Shown: positions 26,574 through 34,997, numbered from the stretch's first letter. The stretch is 64,000 bases of DNA from a bacterium (GCA_030429345.1 JAUIFJ010000007.1:93887-157886); one strand, 5' to 3'. Numbers and translations are program-made. Notes: generated by a model from the sequence alone, not told the origin.

Positions 26574-26836
26574 GAATGATCCGCCGCATTCTGCGACGGC
26601 CTTATGCAGCGACCGCTACGCGGTCGGTGCAACGACCCCGCTTTATTTTGAATGATCCGTCGCATTCTGCGACGGCCTTATGCAGCGACCGCTACGCGGT
26701 CGGTGCAACGACCCCGCTTTATTTTGAATGATCCGTCGCATTCTGCGACGGCCTTATGCAGCGACCGCTACGCGGTCGGTGCAACGACCCCGTAGGGGTC
26801 GCTGCTTCTAGCCGTCGCAGAATGCGACGGATCATT
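26574..26836. repeat. Three 76-bp palindromic tandem repeats with inverted closing arm
   Basis: Units begin at 26574, 26650 and 26726 and are nearly identical; the third diverges after about 67 bases. Each contains hairpins CCGTCGCA-TTC-TGCGACGG and GACCGC-TAC-GCGGTC. After the third unit comes CGACCCC-GTA-GGGGTCG, and 26812-26836 is an inverted copy of the unit start (CCGTCGCAGAATGCGACGG, then ATCATT). The array fills most of the 391-base gap between mtaB and rpsA. There are no spacers, so it is not CRISPR. Confidence 0.9.
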
Positions 26837-26843
26837 AAATCAT

Positions 26844-26862
26844 CCCGCCGCTACGCGGCGGG
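26844..26862. repeat. Short palindrome CCCGCCGC-TAC-GCGGCGGG
   Basis: A perfect 8-bp stem with the same TAC-centred style as the hairpins in the adjacent 76-bp repeats. It lies between that array and the rpsA terminator. Confidence 0.8.
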
Positions 26863-26878
26863 CATCCAATGAAACGAA

Positions 26879-26910
26879 AACGGCCCGACCCTTTGCAGGA
26901 TCGGGCCGTT
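26879..26910 (-). terminator. Intrinsic terminator of rpsA
   Basis: Stem AACGGCCCGA...TCGGGCCGTT with a GC-rich apex, followed on the minus strand by a T-rich tract, about 30 bases after the rpsA stop. Confidence 0.88.
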
Positions 26911-26937
26911 TGGTGTACGTGTGACAAAAGGGAAGAA

Positions 26938-28947
26938 CTATTCGCTCTTTTCCTCGTCGCCGCCCTCTTCGGCAGGAGTCTCGGGAGCGGCGGGCTCCTC
27001 GGCGGGGGCCTCCGAGGCGGGGGCCTCCGAGGCGGGGGCCTCCGCAGAAGGGGCCTCTTCGGCAGATGCTTCAGGGGCAGGAGCAGCGGGCTTCTGGCCG
27101 CCCTTGCCCAGACCGGCCTTCTTGAAAGCGTCGGCCATGGCGCCGCCACCGCTTCCTCCGCCGCCCTGGCGCTGACGGGTCTGGAAGTCGGCAACGCTCT
27201 TCTGCTCGGCGTTCATCTTGTCCGGAGTGGCCAGGATGACCTTCTTGTTGTTGCGATCATATTCCAGGATGCGGAAGACATGCTTGGCGCCTTCCGCGGC
27301 CTCGATCTTGTTCCCTTCCTCGTCCATCAGCTTCATCTTGGAATTGGGAACGAAACCTTCCAGGCCGTGGGGCAGGGTCACGATGACGCCCTTGTCGATG
27401 ACCTTCTCGATCTCGCATTCCAGCTGGCTGCCGACGCCGAACTCGTTCTCGAAGTGCTCCCAGGGATTCTCCTGCAGCTGCTTCACGCCCAGGGCGATGC
27501 GGCGCTCGTCCTGGTTGAACTCGAGCACCTTGACCTGGATCTTGTCGTCCTTCTTGACGACCTCGCCCGGGTGGCGCAGCTTGCGGGTCCAGCTGAGGTC
27601 GCTGATGTGGATCAGGCCCTCGATGCCGGCTTCCAGCTCGACGAAGACGCCGAAGGGAACGATGTCGCGCACCGTGCCCTCGTGGATGCTCTCCGGCGTG
27701 TACTTGTCGGCGAACTCTTCCCAGGGATTGCTTTCCGTCTGCTTCAGGCCGAGGCTGATCTTGCGCTCGTCCTTGCGCACGTCCAGCACCATGACCTCGA
27801 CCTCCTGGCCGACGCTGAGCAGCTGACTCGGGTGCTTGACATGCTGGGTCCAGCTCATCTCGCTGATGTGGATCAGGCCCTCGACGCCCTGGGCCAGCTC
27901 GACGAAAGCACCGTAGCGGGTCAGGCTGACCACTTTGCCCTGCACCTTGGTGCCGGCGGGGAACTTCTCGTCGACATCGTTCCAGGGGTGGGTCTGCAGC
28001 TGCTTGTAGCCGATGGAGATGCGGTTCCGCTCGCGGTCGAAGTTGAGAATCTTGACCGTGATCTTCTGGTCCAGGCTGACCACCTCGCTGGGGTGGTTGA
28101 TGCGGCCGTAGCTCAGGTCGGTGATGTGCAGCAGGCCGTCGACACCGCCCAGATCGACGAAGACGCCGAAGTTGGTGATGTTCTTGACCACGCCCTCTCG
28201 CACCTGGCCGACTTCCAGCTCGCTCAGGACCTTCTCGCGGATCTCGCGCATATCCTCTTCGATGAGCACCTTGCGGCTGACGACGATGTTCTTGCGCAGG
28301 TCGTTAATCTTGACGATGCGGAAGTCCATCTTCTTGCCGATCAGGCTGTCGAAGTCGCGGACGGGGTGGATGTCGACCTGGGAACCGGGCAGGAAGGCCA
28401 CGATGCCCATCACGTCGACCTCGAGACCGCCCTTGATGCGGCGGATCACGCGGCCCTCGATGATTTCCGCGTCGCGCTCCAGGTCCTTGAGGCGGATCCA
28501 GGTGCGCTCGGTGTCGGCGCGCTTCTTGGACAGCTGAAGCATGCCGTTCTCGTTCTCGAACTTCTCGATGAAGACGTCGATGGCGTCTCCCACCTTCAGT
28601 TCCTTGGGATCGTCGAATTCGTCGATGCCGACCCAGCCTTCGGACTTGAAGCCGATGTCGACGGCCACGTCACGATCCGTGATACGGACAATGCGGCCTT
28701 CGGCAATCGTGTTTTCCGAGCTGTTCTGCAGGGTCTCCTCGTACATGCCTTCCAGCTCGGCGCGCTCGCTCTCGCTGTAGGCGTCGCCGGAAAAGAGGTC
28801 CTCGTCCTCGGCGAACATGTCGTCGTCGTTCTCCTCCACGGCGGGGGCGGGAGTCCCGGCAGCGCTCGCCTCGACAGCCGTTTCCTCGGCCGCGGTCTCG
28901 GGAGCGTTTTCCTGCGTCTCTTCGGGTCGGGTGGTTTCTTCGGACAT
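26938..28947 (-). CDS. rpsA: 30S ribosomal protein S1
   Basis: 669 residues. mRNA-binding ribosomal protein with six S1 (OB-fold) repeats, recognised by recurring GVVKNITNFGVFVDLGG, GLIHISEMSW and GLIHISDLSW segments. The ATG at 28947 has AAGGA six bases upstream; the open frame extends further but without S1 similarity. The N-terminus is a ~50-residue acidic Glu/Ala-rich extension. The C-terminus is a long Ala/Glu/Pro tail preceded by GGGGSGGG, with a small internal repeat (SEAPASEAP). It lies downstream of plsC, with its own promoter. Confidence 0.95.
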   Translation of the reverse strand: MSEETTRPEETQENAPETAAEETAVEASAAGTPAPAVEENDDDMFAEDEDLFSGDAYSESERAELEGMYEETLQNSSENTIAEGRIVRITDRDVAVDIGFKSEGWVGIDEFDDPKELKVGDAIDVFIEKFENENGMLQLSKKRADTERTWIRLKDLERDAEIIEGRVIRRIKGGLEVDVMGIVAFLPGSQVDIHPVRDFDSLIGKKMDFRIVKINDLRKNIVVSRKVLIEEDMREIREKVLSELEVGQVREGVVKNITNFGVFVDLGGVDGLLHITDLSYGRINHPSEVVSLDQKITVKILNFDRERNRISIGYKQLQTHPWNDVDEKFPAGTKVQGKVVSLTRYGAFVELAQGVEGLIHISEMSWTQHVKHPSQLLSVGQEVEVMVLDVRKDERKISLGLKQTESNPWEEFADKYTPESIHEGTVRDIVPFGVFVELEAGIEGLIHISDLSWTRKLRHPGEVVKKDDKIQVKVLEFNQDERRIALGVKQLQENPWEHFENEFGVGSQLECEIEKVIDKGVIVTLPHGLEGFVPNSKMKLMDEEGNKIEAAEGAKHVFRILEYDRNNKKVILATPDKMNAEQKSVADFQTRQRQGGGGSGGGAMADAFKKAGLGKGGQKPAAPAPEASAEEAPSAEAPASEAPASEAPAEEPAAPETPAEEGGDEEKSE

Positions 28948-29002
28948 TGGGTTTTCCTTGTTGGTCATTGGTTTCTCATACGCCTTCCGGCGCGAACCGC
29001 GC

Positions 29003-29030
29003 AAGGTAGCGGTTTTCGTGCAGATGTAAA
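29003..29030 (-). promoter_or_regulatory. Putative promoter of rpsA
   Basis: Minus-strand TTTACA, 16 bp, TACCTT, in the gap between plsC and rpsA. The predicted leader is about 50 bases. Confidence 0.5.
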
Positions 29031-29090
29031 GGGGATGTGGCGCGCTGCCTGCCCCAGGGCGGGAAAGCAGCGGAAGCAAGAAAGCCGGAG

Positions 29091-29732
29091 CTAGTCCCGC
29101 GGGTCTTGCAGAACCTCCATTCCCGCCTGGCGGGCCGCCTGCTCGATGGGTTCCCGCACCTTGGCCGCCATGGCCGGATAGGCCGCAGGCCCCTTGAGGC
29201 CCGTCGATCGCAGCTGGTCGTATTCCAGCACCTGTCCGAAGACCAGCTGCACCTCGGGCCGCTTTCCGAAGAGGCGGCCTTTCTGCCAGGTGCCGTGCAG
29301 CATTACCGGCAGCACCGGGCTGCGGCTCAGGGAGCTGACCATGCCGATGCCCTTGCGAAAGGGGCGCAGGCGGCCATCCTTGCTGCGGGTGCCTTCGGGA
29401 AAGAAGATCAGGTCCCGCCCGCCGCCAAGGGTGCGGCGCACGGCCTTCATGGCGCTCTGGTCGACGACGCCGCGTTCGATGGGGATGGTGTTGAGGGTCC
29501 GCAGCAGCCAACCGAAGGGCCCGAAGGAAAAGAGCTCCTTCTTGGCCAGGAAGAAAATTTCCCGCGGCAAGGCGCAGGCGATGACGACGGGATCCCAGTT
29601 GCTCTGGTGATTGGAGGCCAGGATCACGCCGCGATCCGGCGGCAGGTGCTGCAGCCCTTCGACCTTGACGCGGTAGTGCAGGCGGATCCAGAGGCCGACC
29701 GTGACATGCGCCAGCCGGTAGAAGAGTCTCAC
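29091..29732 (-). CDS. plsC: 1-acyl-sn-glycerol-3-phosphate acyltransferase
   Basis: 213-residue inner-membrane acyltransferase that makes phosphatidic acid. The catalytic H-x4-D is NHQSNWD near residue 33, and the substrate motif FPEGTRSKDG is near 112. The start is GTG (GTGAGACTC) overlapping the cmk stop, so it is translationally coupled to cmk. The cmk-plsC-rpsA order is widely conserved. Confidence 0.93.
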   Translation of the reverse strand: MRLFYRLAHVTVGLWIRLHYRVKVEGLQHLPPDRGVILASNHQSNWDPVVIACALPREIFFLAKKELFSFGPFGWLLRTLNTIPIERGVVDQSAMKAVRRTLGGGRDLIFFPEGTRSKDGRLRPFRKGIGMVSSLSRSPVLPVMLHGTWQKGRLFGKRPEVQLVFGQVLEYDQLRSTGLKGPAAYPAMAAKVREPIEQAARQAGMEVLQDPRD

Positions 29733-30418
29733 GTCTCCTCCGCCCGCAGGCGTTCGCGCACGACATCGACGATCGCCTGGATCTGCTGCCGGATCGTCAG
29801 TCCGCCCGTGTCGAGCAGCCGCGCGTCTTCCGCCTGCCGCAGCGGACCGGCCGAGCGCTCGCGGTCCCGCCTGTCCCGCTCCTCCAGTTCGCGGACCAGC
29901 TGCTCCAGGTCGGCCGCCTGACCGCGCTCTTCCAGCTCCAGCTGCCGACGCCGCGCCCGTTCGCGGGAGCTGGCCACCAGGAAGAACTTGAAGAGCGCGT
30001 CCGGAAAGACCACGGTGCCGATGTCCCGGCCATCGATCACGCAGGAGCCCTCGCTGCCGATGCGTCGCTGCAGGCGCACCATTGTCTCACGCACGGAAGG
30101 CATGGCGCAGACCGGCCCCATGGTGGTCGAGATGCGGTTTTCGCGGATCTTCCCGCTGACATCTTCTCCCGAGAGGTAGACGCGCTGCGTGCCCTCCTCG
30201 TCCCAGTCCAGCGAAATGCCGTGCTGTTCCAGCCAGGGGGCGACGCCCTCTTCCCGCCCGTAGTCCGCTCCGGCCTCCAGCAGGCGCAGCATGAAGGCGC
30301 GGTACATGGCTCCCGTATCCAGGTAGCGGATGCCGAGGGCCTGCGCGACCCCGCGGGCGGTCGTGCTCTTGCCGCTGGCGGCGGGACCGTCGATGGCGAT
30401 CTGGTAGACCGGGCTCAC
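29729..30418 (-). CDS. cmk: Cytidylate kinase
   Basis: 229 residues. Phosphorylates CMP/dCMP to the diphosphates. The P-loop GPAASGKST lies at about residues 11-19, followed by YLDTGAMYRA and the VIDGRDIGTVVFPDA segment, all diagnostic of Cmk. The GTG start overlaps the rluB stop (GTGA); the frame upstream belongs to rluB in another phase. Confidence 0.96.
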   Translation of the reverse strand: MSPVYQIAIDGPAASGKSTTARGVAQALGIRYLDTGAMYRAFMLRLLEAGADYGREEGVAPWLEQHGISLDWDEEGTQRVYLSGEDVSGKIRENRISTTMGPVCAMPSVRETMVRLQRRIGSEGSCVIDGRDIGTVVFPDALFKFFLVASSRERARRRQLELEERGQAADLEQLVRELEERDRRDRERSAGPLRQAEDARLLDTGGLTIRQQIQAIVDVVRERLRAEET

Positions 30419-31134
30419 GCCGGCTCCTTTCCAATGGAACGGCGCATGCGATCGACCTCCTTCTGGCCGAGGAAGATCCACTGCCCGGGCTCGAGGGAGC
30501 GGATATCGAGGCCGGCGAACTGCCGCCGCGTGAGACGACGCACCTTGACTCCGAGCACGGCCATCATGCGCCGCAGCTGGCGGTTGCGGCCCTCGCGGAG
30601 CACGACCCGGTAACGGGCATGCTTGCTGCTGCGGCCGACGGCCTCGATCTCCGCGGGGGCCGTGCGGCGGTCGTCGAGCTTGATGCCCTTGCGGAAGCGC
30701 TCCAGTTCCGGTTCCGTCAGCGGACGGTCCACCAGCAGCAGGTATTCCTTTTCCACGTGTCCGGAAGGGTGCAGCAGGCGGTTGGAGAGTTCGCCGTCAT
30801 TGGTCAGCAGCAGGGCGCCGCTGCTGTCCAGGTCCAGGCGGCCCACCGGCACCACGCGCTCGGGCACCTCCACCAGGTCGGCGACCGTGCGCCGGCCATG
30901 GGGGTCGCTCATGGAAGTCAGCACGCCGCGCGGCTTGTTGAGCAGGATGTATACATGCCGCTTCTCGGGCTTGACGGCGCGGCCGTCGACGCTGACATGG
31001 TCCTCCGGCCCCACCTCGCGCCCCAGGTCGCCGAGTTTCTCGCCGTTCAGGCGCACGCGCCCCTGGCGGATCAGCTCTTCGGCGTGCCTGCGGCTGCAGA
31101 GGCCGCTCGAGGCGATATAGCGGTTGATGCGCAT
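30415..31134 (-). CDS. rluB: 23S rRNA pseudouridine synthase (RluB/RsuA family)
   Basis: 239 residues with an N-terminal S4 RNA-binding domain (RINRYIASSGLCSRR ... RVRLNG). The catalytic motif GRLDLDSSGALLLT has the nucleophilic Asp near residue 101. The family C-terminus EGRNRQLRRM is present. RluB makes Psi2605 in 23S rRNA; RluE/RsuA specificity cannot be excluded by eye, but the scpB-rluB-cmk context supports RluB. Confidence 0.9.
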   Translation of the reverse strand: MRINRYIASSGLCSRRHAEELIRQGRVRLNGEKLGDLGREVGPEDHVSVDGRAVKPEKRHVYILLNKPRGVLTSMSDPHGRRTVADLVEVPERVVPVGRLDLDSSGALLLTNDGELSNRLLHPSGHVEKEYLLLVDRPLTEPELERFRKGIKLDDRRTAPAEIEAVGRSSKHARYRVVLREGRNRQLRRMMAVLGVKVRRLTRRQFAGLDIRSLEPGQWIFLGQKEVDRMRRSIGKEPA

Positions 31135-31141
31135 CGAGGCC

Positions 31142-32125
31142 TCAGGCCCCTGCTTCGGGGGCGTCGCCTTCGGCGGGAGGCGGGAGGGGATGGCTGGGAG
31201 GCGCGTCTTCGGAAAGGCCTTCCTCGGCAGCGCCGCCTTCCCCGGTCGCAGGGCTTGTCGGCTCGTCCACGGCGTCCTCCCCGGAAGAGCCTCCCCGCGC
31301 AGCGGCCATTTCCGCGTCCGCCGGATCGGGGCCGGGCAGCAACTCGTTGACCGGGATCGCCGGCAGGTTCTCTTCGCCCGAATCCCGGCCGGCCATCAGT
31401 TCCTTGATTTCCTTCAGCCGCGGCATCTCCTTGAGATCCTCCAGGCCGAAATACTCGAGGAATTCGCGCGTCGTGCCGTAGAGCAGGGGCTTGCCGACAG
31501 CCTTGGAGCGACCGCGTATCACGACCAGGCGGCGATCGAGCAGGGTCTTGAGCACGCCGTCGGAGGCGACGCCGCGCAGGCTTTCCACTTCGCTCTTCGT
31601 GATCGGCTGCTTGTAGGCGATCACGGCCAGTGTTTCCAGCGCGGCCCTCGACAGGCGATGTCTCACCTGGACCTTCAGCAGGCGGCGGATGTCCTCGCCG
31701 TAGCGGCTGCGGCTGACCAGCTGCCAGCCCCCCGCCAGCCTCTTCAGGCGAAAGGACCGGCGACTGTCGGTGTAGTCTTCATTGAGCCGGTGGATGCAGG
31801 CCAGCACTTCATCGACCCCGAAGCCCAGCAGCTCGGCCAGCTTCTCCTCGTCCAGCGCTTCCTCGGCGGCAAAGATCAGGGCTTCCACCCGGTCGCGGCC
31901 ATCCTCGTGTTCCGCGACCAGGTGCTGCAGCGCCCGTCGGCTGTCTTCGGCATCCGCAGGGGCCGGTTCCTGGGCCGGGTCTTCGGCGCCTTCCCCGGAT
32001 TCGCCCTCTGCCTTCGCCGTTTCCGCGGCAGGCTCCCGGGAAAGATCCTCGCTCCCTGGGGACAAGGATTCTTCGGTGGAAGAATCCATTTCCTCGACGT
32101 TCTCGGGCTGTTCCTTTGGGTCCAT
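31142..32125 (-). CDS. scpB: Segregation and condensation protein B
   Basis: 327 residues. Winged-helix subunit of the SMC-ScpAB condensin. The core (about residues 75-245) shows EALIFAAEEALDEEKLAELLG, RRLLKVQVRHRLSRAALETLAVIAYKQPITKSEVESLRG and YGTTREFLEYFGL, all typical. Acidic, Glu/Ala/Pro-rich low-complexity extensions lie on both ends, making it much longer than the usual ~190 residues. The ATG overlaps the scpA stop (TGATG). Confidence 0.93.
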   Translation of the reverse strand: MDPKEQPENVEEMDSSTEESLSPGSEDLSREPAAETAKAEGESGEGAEDPAQEPAPADAEDSRRALQHLVAEHEDGRDRVEALIFAAEEALDEEKLAELLGFGVDEVLACIHRLNEDYTDSRRSFRLKRLAGGWQLVSRSRYGEDIRRLLKVQVRHRLSRAALETLAVIAYKQPITKSEVESLRGVASDGVLKTLLDRRLVVIRGRSKAVGKPLLYGTTREFLEYFGLEDLKEMPRLKEIKELMAGRDSGEENLPAIPVNELLPGPDPADAEMAAARGGSSGEDAVDEPTSPATGEGGAAEEGLSEDAPPSHPLPPPAEGDAPEAGA

Positions 32126-32904
32126 CAGGCACTCTCACGGATTCTGCGCAGCCAGTTCTCCATGCGTTGCGGATCGAAGATCCACAGGTCGCTGGCGCTG
32201 TTCTGCTGGCGGGCGTCGATCTCCTTGTTGCGCACCATGTCGAGCACGGCAAGAAAACTGACGACGACTTCGGTGCGATCACCGCTCCCTTCGAAGAGAC
32301 GCTTCAGGGGGAAGCAGGGCAGGCGGCCCAGCTCCCCGCGAATGGCGCGGGTCTGCTCCTCGATGGTGGCGTGATGCAGCTCTACGCTATGTATCACCTC
32401 GTCCGTCGGCCGCTCGAGCACCTCGAGCAGCGTGCGCCCCAGGTCGAAGAGCCCCACGTCGACCAGGCTCTCGTCGCGGACTTCCGGGTCGACCCAGGAA
32501 TTGTCGACGAAGCGGCGGCGGAAGCGGAAGAGGTTCTCGCTTTCCTGCTCCTTGAGGAACTCGCTGATCTCCTTGAACTGCTGGTATTCCAGCAGGCGCT
32601 GGACGAGTTCCTCGCGGGGATCCTCCTGCTCTTCCTCCTCCGAGGTCTCGCGGGGCAGCAGCAGGCGGGCCTTGATCTGCATCAGCGTGGCCGACATGAG
32701 GATGAAGTCTCCGGCCATGTCCAGGTCGATCTCGTCCAGCTGCTCCATGAAGCCCTGGTACTGGCGCGTGATCTCGACCACCGGGATGTCGTAGATGTTG
32801 ATCTCGTTTTCGCGGATCAGGAAAAGCAGCAGATCCAGCGGTCCCTCGAAGTCCTGCAACTGGACTCGGTAGAGAAGCTGGGAGCTGGATTCACCGGAGA
32901 TCAT
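32125..32904 (-). CDS. scpA: Segregation and condensation protein A
   Basis: 259 residues. Kleisin subunit linking SMC heads. The N-terminal signature FEGPLDLLLFLIRENEINIYDIP starts near residue 20, with the LMSATLMQIKARLLLP helix near 80, and the C-terminal winged helix ends in FLAVLDMVRNKEI. The ATG at 32904 fits the family start; the longer open frame upstream has no similarity and runs through the promoter region. Confidence 0.94.
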   Translation of the reverse strand: MISGESSSQLLYRVQLQDFEGPLDLLLFLIRENEINIYDIPVVEITRQYQGFMEQLDEIDLDMAGDFILMSATLMQIKARLLLPRETSEEEEQEDPREELVQRLLEYQQFKEISEFLKEQESENLFRFRRRFVDNSWVDPEVRDESLVDVGLFDLGRTLLEVLERPTDEVIHSVELHHATIEEQTRAIRGELGRLPCFPLKRLFEGSGDRTEVVVSFLAVLDMVRNKEIDARQQNSASDLWIFDPQRMENWLRRIRESA

Positions 32905-32967
32905 GGACGGACCTGTGCTGTGCGTATTGGAGGGCGGCAGGCTCTGCCGTCCGGAAAGCAAGGGCGC

Positions 32968-32996
32968 AAAGTACGAAGCGGCGCCGGATCGCTCAA
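32968..32996 (-). promoter_or_regulatory. Putative promoter of the scpA-scpB-rluB-cmk-plsC operon
   Basis: Minus-strand TTGAGC, 17 bp, TACTTT, leaving a leader of about 55 bases before scpA. Divergent from the sigma-54 promoter at 33118. Confidence 0.55.
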
Positions 32997-33117
32997 CCGG
33001 TGCAAATCCCCAAGGACGGTCCCCCCTGCCCGGCAGCGGTTCAGCTGCACCAGGAGAAACTGGCGCGCCGGAGCCCTCGAGCCATTGAAAAACAGCCGCT
33101 TGCCCGAATGTCAAGAT

Positions 33118-33133
33118 TGGCACACGCCTTGCA
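33118..33133 (+). promoter_or_regulatory. Sigma-54 promoter, near-perfect consensus
   Basis: Reads TGGCACACGCCTTGCA, matching TGGCAC-N5-TTGCA at the exact -24/-12 spacing. The start is expected near 33144, about 15 bases before the start codon of a small membrane protein, whose AAAGGAGG lies between. Confidence 0.8.
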
Positions 33134-33158
33134 TTCCAGCAAGGCAAAGGAGGCAACG

Positions 33159-33350
33159 ATGCTGCATTGGCACCCCAGCGAACCCTACGCCCGTCAACAC
33201 CGGGCGAACCTGCGCCGGCGGGACATCCGCTGGCCCGAAAGGGAGCGGGCGCTGGAACACAGGGAATGGGGGCGCGCCTGGGTCACGCTGAGCCTGTTGC
33301 TTGTCGGCAGCTGGTTCAGCCTGGCCGGGCTGCTGAGCCTGCTGGGCTAG
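33159..33350 (+). CDS. 63-residue membrane protein under sigma-54 control
   Basis: The start ATG is preceded by AAAGGAGG six bases away. The N-terminal ~40 residues are highly charged (Arg/Glu/His-rich, including RRRDIRWPERER). The C-terminus is one hydrophobic helix (about residues 42-62, VTLSLLLVGSWFSLAGLLSLL) ending at LG. No family is recognised. The gene is monocistronic, with a sigma-54 promoter directly upstream and a strong terminator directly downstream. That compact, complete unit is the best argument that it is real. Confidence 0.8.
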   Translation: MLHWHPSEPYARQHRANLRRRDIRWPERERALEHREWGRAWVTLSLLLVGSWFSLAGLLSLLG

Positions 33351-33383
33351 CCTTCATCCTCTTGTCATCGTGTGCCTGTCCTG

Positions 33384-33412
33384 GCGGGCCGCACTCCCCG
33401 AGTGCGGCCCGC
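33384..33412 (+). terminator. Intrinsic terminator of the small membrane protein gene
   Basis: Perfect 13-bp stem GCGGGCCGCACTC/GAGTGCGGCCCGC with a 3-base loop, then TGACTTTT. Confidence 0.88.
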
Positions 33413-33440
33413 TGACTTTTCAATGAAGCGGGTTGGAACG

Positions 33441-33573
33441 GAAGAACTCGCACGGAGAACGCGGAGAAGACGGAGACCACAGAGAAGAAAGAAACCAGGT
33501 TTCGAAGGCCGCGCGTGGCCTTTTTCTTGCTCTGCGCTCTCTGTTTCCTCTGTATACTCCGTGCGAGTTCTTC
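33441..33573. repeat. Inverted-repeat intergenic element, copy C
   Basis: Perfect 17-bp terminal inverted repeats, GAAGAACTCGCACGGAG at 33441-33457 and its complement at 33557-33573. The inner arms carry CGGAGAAGACGGAG-type words. The core AAGGCC-GCGCGT-GGCCTT (33505-33522), followed by TTTC, can act as a terminator. The right end touches the stop codon of the convergent hydrolase gene. Confidence 0.88.
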
Positions 33574-34997
33574 TATTTGATGTGTGTCACGCGAAGGATA
33601 TCGCGGTGATTCGGGGTGGCCAGTTCCAGCAGGTAGCTGCCGTTGGGCAGGGCGGGAGTGTCCAGGCGCAGGCTGTGCTCGCCGGCGGGGTGTGATCCAA
33701 GATCTTCCATCCGCACGCGCGCTCCGCGCATGTCATAGAGCGCCAGACGCAGGGGACCTGCGCTCTCCTGGCGCCAGCGCAGCCGCAGGCCGCTGTTGAA
33801 AGGATTGGGCCAGCTGCCCAGCAGGCGGAATCCGGCAGGCGCCTCCTCCGCCACTGCGCCCGTGCCGGCCCATTCCTGTGCGGCAATGGCCTCCGCGGCC
33901 ATCCCCGCCCAGTCGCGGAACCAGTCCTCGGCGGGAAGAGCGGAACCCAGGCGGCTGTGATCCAGCCAGCTCTCGTAGAGATCCGCGCTGAAGGCCTCGC
34001 TCCACCCGGGCAGCAGGGCCGCGCGGCGCACCAGGTTCCGTCCGTTCTCCTGTCGTGAGACAAGAGCCGCCCGCTGTTGCACCCTGGCCGAGAGACCGTC
34101 CCCCCCGGCCCAGCGTCCGGAGACGGCAGGGGGTGTGCCCAGGAAGGGCGCCCAGGGCAGGGGGGCACTCAGCGCCGGGAAGCCCAGCCGCGTGAAGAGC
34201 AGCGCTTCCCCGCTGGAATCGATCGTGCCACGGATCACCTGGCTGCTGCGCGTCCAGGAGCGGCAGACGGTCTCGTCGTTGGCGATCCAGTCCCCGTCCT
34301 CCAGCCCTTCCTCCGGCCGGTGATCCAGGGCAATGTGATTCAACAGGTCATGCCAGTCCAGCCCGCCCTGCTGCTCCAGGCGCGCCCCGATCAGACTCTC
34401 GGCGCGGTCGTGGCGGTAGATCCCGTAGTGCGGCAGGACCTCGTCGCCCACATAGCTGAAATTGCTGCGCACGGCCCAGCCCTTCGCGGATGCGGCGACA
34501 TCCTGCTTGTTCCAGCTGTGGTTGCGGGTCTCGTAGAAGGCCGCGCCGCCCTGGGCATCGATGACGCCGAAATTGCTCAGCGAACGACGGCCGGGGGCGT
34601 CCGTGCTGTCGAGCAGCGCCTCGAAATCGGCCAGTGTGACACAACTGCCCAGGGCCAGGGCCATCAGCTCCCCGTTGCCGAGGCCCCTGTCGAGCAGATC
34701 GACGCCGTTCGCCGGCAGGCTGTTCATGATGGCGAAGCCGGCCCGGTTGGCCCCGGACCAGAACTCCTGCGGACTGTCGGGGTAGACAATGCCGGCATAG
34801 GGAATCGGGGAGTTCTCCACACTGTGCAGCACGTGGATCTGCCCCGCCGTGTCCCGGTTCTTCCAGAGCAGCGGCCGGCCGTCGCTTGTCACACGCCCGG
34901 AAAGCACGGCGACCGTGCACTCGGACACAGGCTGCGGAAGACCGGGGCCCTCCAGCATCGAGGCCGTCAGCAGCAGGATGCAGAGGGCGGAACGCAT
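33573..34997 (-). CDS. Secreted Ntn-hydrolase-like protein (C45/acyltransferase type) with C-terminal sorting-type domain
   Basis: 474 residues. A signal peptide occupies about residues 1-20. Cys27 follows (SECTVAVLSGRVTSDG), with LLWKNRDT, SGANRAGFAIMNS and an FGVIDAQGGAAFYETRN segment. This arrangement matches C45/penicillin-acylase-type Ntn hydrolases, whose nucleophile is the Cys exposed by self-cleavage. The last ~80 residues (WPNPFNSGLRLRW ... LPNGSYLLELAT) are a FlgD-like C-terminal domain as on the M36 protease. The substrate is unknown, and the assignment is moderate because similarity is only by motif. Confidence 0.65.
   Translation of the reverse strand: MRSALCILLLTASMLEGPGLPQPVSECTVAVLSGRVTSDGRPLLWKNRDTAGQIHVLHSVENSPIPYAGIVYPDSPQEFWSGANRAGFAIMNSLPANGVDLLDRGLGNGELMALALGSCVTLADFEALLDSTDAPGRRSLSNFGVIDAQGGAAFYETRNHSWNKQDVAASAKGWAVRSNFSYVGDEVLPHYGIYRHDRAESLIGARLEQQGGLDWHDLLNHIALDHRPEEGLEDGDWIANDETVCRSWTRSSQVIRGTIDSSGEALLFTRLGFPALSAPLPWAPFLGTPPAVSGRWAGGDGLSARVQQRAALVSRQENGRNLVRRAALLPGWSEAFSADLYESWLDHSRLGSALPAEDWFRDWAGMAAEAIAAQEWAGTGAVAEEAPAGFRLLGSWPNPFNSGLRLRWRQESAGPLRLALYDMRGARVRMEDLGSHPAGEHSLRLDTPALPNGSYLLELATPNHRDILRVTHIK

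Noticed and set aside
26574-26836. CRISPR array
   Set aside because: The repeats are adjacent with no unique spacers, each unit contains two internal hairpins, and there are no cas genes.
33000-33350. Longer 116-residue form of the small membrane protein
   Set aside because: It would begin upstream of the sigma-54 promoter. The ATG at 33159 has a strong Shine-Dalgarno just after the predicted transcription start.
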